NCBI GenBank assembly: GCA_964424805.1
Contig: CAYRKH010000044.1
Coordinates: 1-25,409 of the forward strand
Length of the DNA: 25,409 nucleotides
Direction: 5' to 3'
Source of the DNA: IDS-8 sp964424805
GTDB lineage: Bacteria; Pseudomonadota; Gammaproteobacteria; Steroidobacterales; Woeseiaceae
Shown here: positions 7,217-14,341 of the stretch, one piece after another
Layout: each line of letters starts with the position of its first letter
How positions within the stretch are numbered: position 1 is the first letter of the stretch
Program-made: the position numbers and the translations under genes
The notes under the pieces: generated by a model
Seen by the model: only the letters and a program-made list of their open reading frames with translations
Database searches by the model: none
Told to the model about the DNA's origin: nothing

Positions 7217-7319
7217 CGCGGATTTTGGGGATTCACGACGTTTGAGGGAACCGGCTCGCACCGTTGAAATCTGTGGCTGAAGCCGCGGCCGGCAGGGCCC
7301 ACGGTACTGCCTGCAGGAG

Positions 7320-7407
7320 GGCGCGCGGCGCGCGAAGCCACGGATTGCCGGCTCCGGTACCGCGCGCCGTGCGCGCCCCTGACGGCTTCCCTGCTCCGCA
7401 GGAAGCC
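7320..7407. other. Hairpin-rich spacer upstream of map
   Basis: The 410 bp between rpsB and map (7059-7468) contain the rpsB signals (7064-7216) and, nearer map, two imperfect hairpins. The first pairs GGCGCGCGGCGCGC (7320-7333) with GCGCGCC-GT-GCGCGCC (7362-7377). The second pairs GGCTTCCCTGC (7384-7394) with GCAGGAAGCC (7398-7407). I found no convincing map promoter and no coding sequence here; the reading frame crossing it has no recognisable product. Confidence 0.4.
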
Positions 7408-7468
7408 CCCCGGCCACGGCTCCGCGCCGGGATGAAACACGCGGAATCGACCCCATTTCGAGACTGGT

Positions 7469-8233
7469 ATGAACGTAACGATCAAAACGCCTGCGGAGCA
7501 GGAAAAAATGCGGGTGGCCGGGCGGCTGGCGGCGGACGTGCTCGACATGATCGGGGAACACGTGCAACCGGGCGTGACCACGGACGAGCTGGACCGGATC
7601 TGTCACGAGTACATCGTGGAAACGCAGGACGCGGTGCCGGCGCCGCTCAACTACCGGGGATTCCCGAAGTCGATCTGCACCTCCGTCAATCACGTCGTCT
7701 GCCACGGGATTCCGGGTGAAAAGCGGCTGAAGAACGGCGACGTCGTGAACATCGACGTCACGGTGATCAAGGACGGCTTCCACGGCGATACCAGCCGCAT
7801 GTTCGAGGTCGGCAAGACGCTGCCGCACGCCCGACGGTTGAACCAGGTTGCGTTCGACGCGATGTGGCGCGGCATCCGCGAGCTCGGGCCCGGCAAGCAC
7901 CTGGGTGACGTCGGTGAGGCCATCCAGCAGTTCGTGGAGGAGAATCATTTTTCCGTGGTACGCGAGTACTGCGGCCACGGCATCGGGCGGGGCTTCCACG
8001 AGGACCCGCAGGTGCTGCATTACGGCCACGCGGGCACCGGGCTGGAGCTCAAACCGGGCATGACGCTCACGGTCGAGCCGATGGTGAACGCCGGCAAGCG
8101 CCAGGTCCGCCTGCTGCCGGACGGCTGGACGGTGGTGACCAGGGACCGCTCGCTCTCCGCCCAATGGGAACACACGGTCCTCATCACCGAGGACGGTTTC
8201 GAAGTGCTCACGCTCGGCGCGGCCGAGCGGTAG
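7469..8233 (+). CDS. map: Type I methionine aminopeptidase
   Basis: Map removes the initiator methionine from new proteins in the cytoplasm. The 254-aa protein is a short type I enzyme (E. coli 264) and has all expected residues: substrate His79 in NHVVCHG, metal ligands Asp96 (NIDVTV), Asp107 (HGDTSR), His170 (YCGHGIGRGFHEDP), Glu203 (TVEPM) and Glu234 (QWEHT). The ATG at 7469 lacks a good Shine-Dalgarno (GAG at 6-8 nt at best), and the leader is hairpin-rich. It is divergent from rpsB, as in E. coli, and is followed by glnD after 9 bp. Confidence 0.97.
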   Translation: MNVTIKTPAEQEKMRVAGRLAADVLDMIGEHVQPGVTTDELDRICHEYIVETQDAVPAPLNYRGFPKSICTSVNHVVCHGIPGEKRLKNGDVVNIDVTVIKDGFHGDTSRMFEVGKTLPHARRLNQVAFDAMWRGIRELGPGKHLGDVGEAIQQFVEENHFSVVREYCGHGIGRGFHEDPQVLHYGHAGTGLELKPGMTLTVEPMVNAGKRQVRLLPDGWTVVTRDRSLSAQWEHTVLITEDGFEVLTLGAAER

Positions 8234-8242
8234 CGCCCGGCC

Positions 8243-10918
8243 GTGGTCCACAGTCCCGCCGATGCCGCTCGCCGACAGGGCGAGGACCCGGCGGTGGCCG
8301 CGCTGAAGGCATCGCTCGCGGCCGACGGCGGTGACGTCGCCGACTGCCGGGCGGCCCTGGCCGCGGCCGGAGCCAGCCTCAACGAGCGCTTCCTGCGCGG
8401 CGAGCCGGTGACCGGGCTGGTGCGTCTGCGGGCCGAAATCGTCGACCGGCTGCTCGTGTTCCTCTGGCGGCAGCACGCGGGCCGGCTTGCCGACTCCGTG
8501 GCGCTGGTGGCGGTCGGCGGCTACGGCCGCGGTGAGCTGCATCCCGCCTCCGACGTCGACATCATGCTGCTGCTCGACGAGGGAGTGGCGGAAACCGCCG
8601 AACCGGCCCTCGCGGCTTTCGTGGCCTCGCTGTGGGACGTCGGGCTTGAAATCGGCCACAGCGTCCGCACGGTGGCGCAGTGCCGCGCCCAGGCCAAAGC
8701 CGACGTCACGGTGACGACGACGCTCATGGAGGCGCGGCGGCTTGCCGGCCCGGAGCGACTGCTCGCGGCGCTGGACGAAGCGGTGGCACCGGACCAGGTC
8801 TGGCCGTCCGGCGACTTCTTCACCGCCAAGCGCGAGGAGCAGCAGGCGCGCCATCACCGCTTTGACGACACGGCCTACAGGCTCGAGCCGAACGTGAAGA
8901 GCAGCCCGGGGGGACTTCGCGACATCCAGATCATCGGCTGGATCGCGCGGCGCCACTTCGGCGCGAGGAGCCTGGACGAGCTGGTCCCGCTGAAACTGCT
9001 GACCAAGGGGCAGCTGCGCATCCTGCGCGAGGGACAGGCGTTCCTGTGGCGGGTGCGCTTCGGGCTGCACGTCCTGACCGGCCGGCGCGAGGACCGGCTC
9101 CTGTTCGACCACCAGGCCCGGCTGGCGGAAATGCTGGGCTATGAAGATGCGAGCTACACGCTGGCCGTCGAGCAGCTCATGCAGCGGTATTACCGGACGG
9201 TGATGGACCTGTCGCGGCAGAACGAGATGCTGCTGCAGCTGTTCGAGGAAGCGATCTTCCGCGATCCGGAAGCGAGCCCCGAGCCGCTGAACGCGCGCTT
9301 CCAGGTCAAGAACGGCTATCTCCAGGCCATCGACGACGACGTGTTCAAACGCGAGCCGCCGGCGTTGCTCGAGCTGTTCCTGCTGCTGCAGCAAAACGAG
9401 CAGCTGCGCGGCGTCAGCGCGACCACGGTCGGGCTGATCCGCCGTCACCTCTACCTCATAGACGAGGAGTTCCGCCAGAACCCGCGTAATCACCGCCTGT
9501 TCCTGAGCATCCTGCGCGCGCCCGCCGGGGTGACCCGCCAGCTCCGCCGCATGAACCTGTACGGGGTGCTCGGGCTGTACATCCCGTCGTTCGGCCGCAT
9601 CGTCGGGCGCATGCAGTACGACCTCTTCCATGCCTACACCGTCGATGAGCACACGCTGTTCGTGCTCAGCAACCTGCGCCGCTTCGCGCTGTCGCGGTTC
9701 GATCACGAATTCCCGCACTGCAGCCCGCTGATGCAGTCGTTCGAAAAACCGGAGATCGTGTACCTCGCCGCGCTGTTCCACGATATTGCAAAAGGCCGCG
9801 GCGGCGATCATTCCGAGCTCGGCGCGGTCGATGCGGAGGCGTTCTGCCTCGAGCACGGCATGAGCCGCTACGACGCGCGCACGGTCGCGTGGCTGGTGCG
9901 GCACCATCTCGTGCTGTCGACGACGGCGCAGAAAAAGGACATTGCGGACCCGGCCGTGATCAACGCGTTCGCCGCGCTGGTCGGCGACAAGGCACATCTC
10001 GATTACCTCTACGTCCTGACCGTCGCCGACGTGCGCGGCACCAACCCGAAGCTCTGGAATTCCTGGAAAGCGACGCTGTTCCGCGACCTGTACGACTCGA
10101 CCGTCCGTGCCTTGCGCCGCGGTCTCGAGAACCCGATCGACCGCGACGAGCTGATCCGGGAAACGCAGTCGGCCGCACGCGGCCTCCTGGAGCAGCGCGG
10201 TCTTCCGGAGGCACGCCGGAAGGCCGTGTGGCGGCTGTTCACCGAAGATTATTTCCTGCGCTATCGCAGCGAGGAAATCGCCTGGCACACGGAGGTCCTC
10301 GCGGCGCCGCCGGGCAGCGGCGAAACCGCACGGCTGGAGGTGCGGCGGCAGCCGGCCGGGGACGGACTCGAGGCATTCATCCATGCGCCGCGGACGACCC
10401 GAACCTTCGCTCACGCCACGGCCGCGCTGGACGAGCTCGGGATGAACATCGTCGACGCGCGCGTCGTGCCGATCGAGGGCGGATACAGTCTCGACACTTA
10501 TATATTCATGGAGCTGGACCGCCGTATCGAGATCGACGAGTCACGGCTCGACAAGATACGGCGGGCGCTGGCGCGCGTAATCGCCGCCCCCGGCAAACGG
10601 GTCGAACCCGTGAGCCGGCGGGCACCGCGGCGGGTGAGGCTGTTCTCGACCCCGACGACCGTCGAGTTCGACCTCGACGCGGCGAACCGGCGCACGATGC
10701 TGGAACTGGTGGCGGGGGACCGGCCCGGGCTGCTCAGCATCGTCGGCCAGGCCTTCGTGGACCTGGGCGTCGACATCGAAGCCGCAAAGGTCATGACCAT
10801 CGGCGAAAGGGCCGAGGATGTGTTCTATATTGTCGACGAGCACGGCAACCCGTTGCCGGATGCATTGTGCCGGGAGCTCGAGGCGCGGCTGACCTCGACC
10901 CTCGGCGTGGAAAAATGA
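8243..10918 (+). CDS. glnD: GlnD bifunctional uridylyltransferase / uridylyl-removing enzyme
   Basis: GlnD senses glutamine and adds or removes UMP on PII proteins (GlnB/GlnK), controlling nitrogen assimilation. The protein is 891 aa, the family norm. The nucleotidyltransferase motif GGYGRGELHPASDVDIMLL is at 92-110 (in the active G-x-D-x-D form). The HD hydrolase motif HDIAKGRGGDHS is near 514. Two ACT domains follow at about 711-780 and 818-885, which bind glutamine in the characterised enzymes. Both catalytic sites look intact. The start GTG at 8243 is the earliest reasonable one but has no clear Shine-Dalgarno, so translation may be coupled to map 9 bp upstream. The map-glnD-dapD order matches E. 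coli. Confidence 0.96.
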   Translation: MVHSPADAARRQGEDPAVAALKASLAADGGDVADCRAALAAAGASLNERFLRGEPVTGLVRLRAEIVDRLLVFLWRQHAGRLADSVALVAVGGYGRGELHPASDVDIMLLLDEGVAETAEPALAAFVASLWDVGLEIGHSVRTVAQCRAQAKADVTVTTTLMEARRLAGPERLLAALDEAVAPDQVWPSGDFFTAKREEQQARHHRFDDTAYRLEPNVKSSPGGLRDIQIIGWIARRHFGARSLDELVPLKLLTKGQLRILREGQAFLWRVRFGLHVLTGRREDRLLFDHQARLAEMLGYEDASYTLAVEQLMQRYYRTVMDLSRQNEMLLQLFEEAIFRDPEASPEPLNARFQVKNGYLQAIDDDVFKREPPALLELFLLLQQNEQLRGVSATTVGLIRRHLYLIDEEFRQNPRNHRLFLSILRAPAGVTRQLRRMNLYGVLGLYIPSFGRIVGRMQYDLFHAYTVDEHTLFVLSNLRRFALSRFDHEFPHCSPLMQSFEKPEIVYLAALFHDIAKGRGGDHSELGAVDAEAFCLEHGMSRYDARTVAWLVRHHLVLSTTAQKKDIADPAVINAFAALVGDKAHLDYLYVLTVADVRGTNPKLWNSWKATLFRDLYDSTVRALRRGLENPIDRDELIRETQSAARGLLEQRGLPEARRKAVWRLFTEDYFLRYRSEEIAWHTEVLAAPPGSGETARLEVRRQPAGDGLEAFIHAPRTTRTFAHATAALDELGMNIVDARVVPIEGGYSLDTYIFMELDRRIEIDESRLDKIRRALARVIAAPGKRVEPVSRRAPRRVRLFSTPTTVEFDLDAANRRTMLELVAGDRPGLLSIVGQAFVDLGVDIEAAKVMTIGERAEDVFYIVDEHGNPLPDALCRELEARLTSTLGVEK

Positions 10919-10928
10919 AGGGAGTCGC

Positions 10929-11750
10929 ATGCAACAACTGGCACAGGTAATCGACGACGGCTGGCGCGATCGCGCCAACCTGGCCGCCGCCCCGTCACCG
11001 CTGCGCGAGGCCGTCGGCGAGGCGGTCGCGCTGCTGGACTCGGGAAAGGCGCGCGTCGCCGAGCACGTGGACGGGCAGTGGCGCGTCAACGAATGGCTGA
11101 AGAAGGCCGTGCTCCTGTATTTCCGGCTGCACGACAATCGCCTGATAGAAGGTGCCCACAGCAACTTCTACGACAAGGTGCCGCTCAAGTTCAGCGGCTT
11201 TGATTCGGCCGGGTTCGAGCGCGCCGGTTTCCGCGTCGTGCCGGACGCCATCGTGCGCTACGGCGCTCACGTCGCGGAAGACGTCGTGCTGATGCCGAGC
11301 TACGTCAACATCGGCGCGAACATCGGCCGCGGCACCATGGTGGATACCTGGGCAACCGTCGGGAGCTGCGCACAGATCGGCGAGAACGTGCACCTCTCGG
11401 GCGGGGCCGGCATCGGCGGGGTGCTGGAACCGGTGCAGGCGACGCCGACCATCATCGAGGACGACTGCTTCATCGGCGCCCGCTCCGAGATCGTCGAAGG
11501 TGTTATCGTGGAACGCGGGTCGGTGATCTCGATGGGCGTCTACATCGGGCAGAGCACGAAGATCTACGACCGCGAGACGGGCGAGGTGAGCTACGGCCGC
11601 GTGCCAGGCGGTTCCGTGGTGGTTCCGGGGAACCTGCCGTCAGCCGATGGCCGGTACTCGCTTTATTGTGCCGTCATCGTGAAGCGGGTGGATGCGAAAA
11701 CCCGCAGCCGCGTCGGGCTCAACGAATTACTGCGCGACCTGCCGCCGTAG
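10929..11750 (+). CDS. dapD: DapD tetrahydrodipicolinate N-succinyltransferase
   Basis: DapD transfers succinyl from succinyl-CoA to tetrahydrodipicolinate in the lysine/diaminopimelate pathway. The 273-aa protein (E. coli 274) has an N-terminal helical part with VNEWLKKAVLLYFRL, then a left-handed beta-helix of hexapeptide repeats (GANIGRGTMVDTWATVGSCAQIG) from about residue 115 to 215, and the conserved GGAGIGGVLEP and VVVPGNLPS blocks. An AGGGAG Shine-Dalgarno precedes the ATG, 10 bp after glnD. Its TAG stop (11748-11750) is contributed by the terminal GTAG of the REP-like palindrome that begins at 11747. Confidence 0.97.
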   Translation: MQQLAQVIDDGWRDRANLAAAPSPLREAVGEAVALLDSGKARVAEHVDGQWRVNEWLKKAVLLYFRLHDNRLIEGAHSNFYDKVPLKFSGFDSAGFERAGFRVVPDAIVRYGAHVAEDVVLMPSYVNIGANIGRGTMVDTWATVGSCAQIGENVHLSGGAGIGGVLEPVQATPTIIEDDCFIGARSEIVEGVIVERGSVISMGVYIGQSTKIYDRETGEVSYGRVPGGSVVVPGNLPSADGRYSLYCAVIVKRVDAKTRSRVGLNELLRDLPP

Positions 11751-11815
11751 GGGCGCACATCGCGCGCGATGCCACGATCGCCCGCGGTGGCATCGCGGGC
11801 TATGCGCGCTCCTAC
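11747..11815. repeat. REP-like palindrome after dapD
   Basis: The left arm (11747-11775, starting GTAGGGGCGCACATCGCGCG) pairs with the right arm (11787-11815, ending GCGCTCCTAC) at 25 of 29 positions around an 11-nt loop. The termini and the CATCGCGCGCGATGCC core match the larger copy at 13010-13110, so these are two members of one family. The element supplies the dapD stop codon and fills most of the dapD-dapE spacer. GTAGGAGC-type palindromes are a known REP style in Gammaproteobacteria. No REP-associated transposase is in the window. Confidence 0.85.
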
Positions 11816-11846
11816 GTGAGATTCAGCCACTGGGGCAACGTTCGTT

Positions 11847-13013
11847 ATGGATGAAGATTCTGCTCTCGCCGAGCTCACCGCTGCCGAGCCGGTTGCCGCG
11901 CTGCTGTGCGAGCTCCTGCGCCTGCGCTCCGTTACGCCGGACGACGCCGGCTGCCAGGCTTTGATTGCCGAGCGCCTCGCCGCGCTCGGCTTCACCTGCG
12001 AGTCGCTGCCCTTCGGCGACGTGACGAACCTCTGGGCGCGCCGCGGCAACGAGGCGCCGCTCCTCTGTTTCGCCGGCCACACCGACGTCGTGCCGCCCGG
12101 TGACGAGGACGCCTGGCAGTCGGACCCGTTCGTGCCCGCCCTGCGTGAAGGCCTGTTATACGGCCGCGGCGCGGCCGACATGAAAGGCAGCCTCGCCGCG
12201 ATGCTGGTAGCAGTCGAGCAGTTCGTGCACGAGCATGCCGGACATGCAGGCAGCATCGCGTTCCTGGTCACCAGCGACGAGGAAGGCCGGGCGCGCGACG
12301 GCACGCGCCGCGTGATGGAAGTGCTGCGCGAGCGCGGCGAGACGATCGACTGGTGCGTCGTCGGCGAACCCTCCAGCGCCAACGCGCTCGGCGACACCGT
12401 GCGCATCGGGCGGCGCGGGTCGCTGTCCGGTGTCCTGACCGTGCGCGGCGTGCAGGGTCACGTCGCCTATCCCGAGCTGGCCGACAACCCGATCCGCCGT
12501 TTCGCTCCCCTTCTCGCGGAGCTGTACGCCACGCGCTGGGACGACGGCAACGCGTACTTCCCGCCCACGGGATTCGAGTTCGTGGCGATCGAGAGCGGCA
12601 CCGGCGCGCCGAACGTCACGCCGGGCGAGCTCAGCGCGCGCTTCAACTTCCGCTACTCGACCGAGTGGGACCACGAGCGGCTGCAGCAGAAGTTCGGTTC
12701 GGTGCTGGGCGCGCATGGCATCGACGCCGAGGTCCGGTGGCACCTGTCGGGCAAACCGTTCCTCACGGAGCCCGGCACGCTGACCGACGCCGTCTCGCAG
12801 GCGGTGTTCGACGTGACCGGTTCGCACCCGGAGCTCTCGACCGGCGGCGGCACCTCGGACGGGCGTTTCATTGCGCCCGCCGGCGTCGACGTGGTGGAGC
12901 TCGGCCCGGTCAACGCCTCCATCCACCAGGTCGACGAGCACGTGCGCGCGGCGGACCTGCCGAAGCTGTCCGACATGTACCGGCGCATCCTGGAGCGCCT
13001 GCTGCGGCTGTAG
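11847..13013 (+). CDS. dapE: DapE succinyl-diaminopimelate desuccinylase
   Basis: DapE hydrolyses N-succinyl-L,L-diaminopimelate, completing the succinylase branch begun by DapD. The 388-aa protein (E. coli 375) is an M20-family di-zinc enzyme. Zinc ligands are visible: His78 in GHTDVVPPG, Asp111 in GRGAADMKGS, Glu146 in TSDEEG, Glu174 in VVGEPSS, and His360 in NASIHQVDEHV; Glu145 is the catalytic base. The dimerisation insert lies at about 183-295. The start ATG at 11847 has a poor Shine-Dalgarno and lies 97 bp past dapD, across a REP-like element. Its TAG stop lies in the terminal GTAG of the second REP-like palindrome. Confidence 0.97.
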   Translation: MDEDSALAELTAAEPVAALLCELLRLRSVTPDDAGCQALIAERLAALGFTCESLPFGDVTNLWARRGNEAPLLCFAGHTDVVPPGDEDAWQSDPFVPALREGLLYGRGAADMKGSLAAMLVAVEQFVHEHAGHAGSIAFLVTSDEEGRARDGTRRVMEVLRERGETIDWCVVGEPSSANALGDTVRIGRRGSLSGVLTVRGVQGHVAYPELADNPIRRFAPLLAELYATRWDDGNAYFPPTGFEFVAIESGTGAPNVTPGELSARFNFRYSTEWDHERLQQKFGSVLGAHGIDAEVRWHLSGKPFLTEPGTLTDAVSQAVFDVTGSHPELSTGGGTSDGRFIAPAGVDVVELGPVNASIHQVDEHVRAADLPKLSDMYRRILERLLRL

Positions 13014-13110
13014 GAGCGCGCATCGCGCGCGATGCCGCCGTAGTCGCCGCTGGCACTGTGCGCTGTGCCCTGGCGACTACGGCGGCATCGCGCGCGATGC
13101 GCGCTCCTAC
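13010..13110. repeat. 39-bp perfect REP-like palindrome between dapE and dsbB
   Basis: The left arm 13010-13048 and right arm 13072-13110 are exact reverse complements over 39 bp, beginning GTAGGAGCGCGCATCGCGCG. The 23-nt loop carries an inner 5-bp stem (GGCAC 13052-13056 with GTGCC 13065-13069). Both ends carry stop codons: TAG at 13011-13013 ends dapE on the plus strand, and TAG at 13109-13107 ends dsbB on the minus strand. The element thus occupies the whole space between two convergent genes. It may act as a bidirectional transcription end or mRNA-stabilising hairpin. Confidence 0.92.
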
Positions 13111-13595
13111 GGCACGGGGCGTCTCAGGTTGTTCCAGGCGCCGGCGACCCCGAGCAGGACGACCGAGGCCAGCACCCAGGCGGGCATGGACAGGCCCAGG
13201 AACGCCCAGTCGATGCTCGCGCACTCGCCGGAGCCGCTGAAGATGAGGCGCAGCGCCTCGAGCATCGGGAAGCTGTCGATGATGTAGTCGAATCCGGGAC
13301 CGCAGGCGGGCACCCGGTCCGCCGGCAGGCTCTGCAGCCACACGTGCCGTCCCGCGACGGCGACGCCGGCGCCGGCGGCGGCGGCAACCAGCGCCGCGTA
13401 AACATACCGCCCCCACCCGGAGGGGTTGTGGAGCGCCGCGGTAAGGAACACCAGGCCCAGCGCCATCACCGCCAGGCGCTGGAACACGCACAGCGGGCAC
13501 GGCTCGAGCAGCAGGCCGTATTCGGCGTACAGCGCGTACGCCATCAGTCCGGCGCAGAGCGCGAGCCCGGCGAGGTTGAGCGCGCGGCGGCTCAC
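13107..13595 (-). CDS. dsbB: DsbB disulfide bond formation protein B
   Basis: DsbB is an inner-membrane quinone reductase that reoxidises periplasmic DsbA. The sequence shows four membrane helices, the first periplasmic cysteine pair in EPCPLCVFQR, and the second pair in PACGPGFDYI / GSGECAS. With the GTG at 13595 (reading SRRALNLAG) the CPLC motif falls at residues 33-36 and the protein is 162 aa, as in other DsbB proteins. The frame stays open to a TTG at 13658 (183 aa), but those 21 extra residues look unlike the family; neither start has a good Shine-Dalgarno. It follows tsaB closely, suggesting a yoaA-tsaB-dsbB transcript. The TAG stop comes from the REP-like palindrome. Confidence 0.92.
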   Translation of the reverse strand: MSRRALNLAGLALCAGLMAYALYAEYGLLLEPCPLCVFQRLAVMALGLVFLTAALHNPSGWGRYVYAALVAAAAGAGVAVAGRHVWLQSLPADRVPACGPGFDYIIDSFPMLEALRLIFSGSGECASIDWAFLGLSMPAWVLASVVLLGVAGAWNNLRRPVP

Positions 13596-13660
13596 GGGCA
13601 GGCAGGGATGGGCGGGTGCATGGACGCGGACGATGACGGAAATCGCGGACCAGGGCAAGG

Positions 13661-14341
13661 TCAGGCCGCCACGCGGTCGCGCACGTACTCGGGTACCAGC
13701 TCCGCCGGATCGATACCGCCGCCCGCGCGATACGCGCGCCGCCCCAGCGCGAGCAGGTAACGCGCCCGCGGCCAGGAGACGCCGGCGACGCCGGCGAACC
13801 GGTGCCCGTTCAGCTCGAGGAGCGCCGGGTGGCGCCGCCAGCCCTCGCCCGCCGCGTACCGGCCGTCCGCCGACTCGCCGCCCGGCAAGCTCTCGATGGT
13901 CGCGATGCCCTGCAGCAGCGTTTCGCCTTCGGCAACCGGCAGCCCGTCCTCGCCGCGACGGTAGGCGCCGAGATACACCTCGTCCATGTGCGCATCCTGC
14001 GCCACCACGATGCGCCGGGCGCCGGTAGCCTCGAACGCTTCCGCGGCCACCGCGGCGAGCGACGACACCGGCACGAGCTCGAGTCCCGCCGCGTAGCAGA
14101 TGCCCTGCGCCACCGAGGCGCCGATGCGAAGCCCGATGAACGAGCCCGGCCCGTTGCCGAGCACCACCGCGTCGAGGTCGCCGGCCGCGAGCCCGCTTTC
14201 ATCGAGCAGCGCCCGCAGCATGGGCACGAGCAGCCGCGTATGCTCCTTCGGCCGCTCCTCGTGCCGCTCGAGGGTTTCGTCACCGAGCGCGAGGGCCGCG
14301 GAGCAGGCGACAGTCGAGGTGTCCAGCGCAAGCAGCTTCAT
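13661..14341 (-). CDS. tsaB: TsaB, tRNA threonylcarbamoyladenosine (t6A) biosynthesis protein
   Basis: TsaB forms the TsaBDE complex that installs t6A37 on ANN-decoding tRNAs; it is the non-catalytic partner of TsaD. The 226-aa protein (E. coli YeaZ 231) starts MKLLALDTSTVACSAAL and has the conserved KEHTRLLVPML and GNGPGSFIGLRIGASVAQG blocks of the ASKHA fold. The ATG at 14341 overlaps the yoaA stop as ATGA. A longer open frame extends to 15895 but is only a shadow of yoaA. The yoaA-tsaB pairing is the same as in E. coli. Confidence 0.96.
   Translation of the reverse strand: MKLLALDTSTVACSAALALGDETLERHEERPKEHTRLLVPMLRALLDESGLAAGDLDAVVLGNGPGSFIGLRIGASVAQGICYAAGLELVPVSSLAAVAAEAFEATGARRIVVAQDAHMDEVYLGAYRRGEDGLPVAEGETLLQGIATIESLPGGESADGRYAAGEGWRRHPALLELNGHRFAGVAGVSWPRARYLLALGRRAYRAGGGIDPAELVPEYVRDRVAA

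Noticed and set aside
7046..10414. 1122-aa minus-strand ORF opposite map and glnD
   Set aside because: It is the antisense shadow of two well-recognised genes in GC-rich DNA. The His/Arg/Gln-rich product has no domain, and it has no place in an operon.
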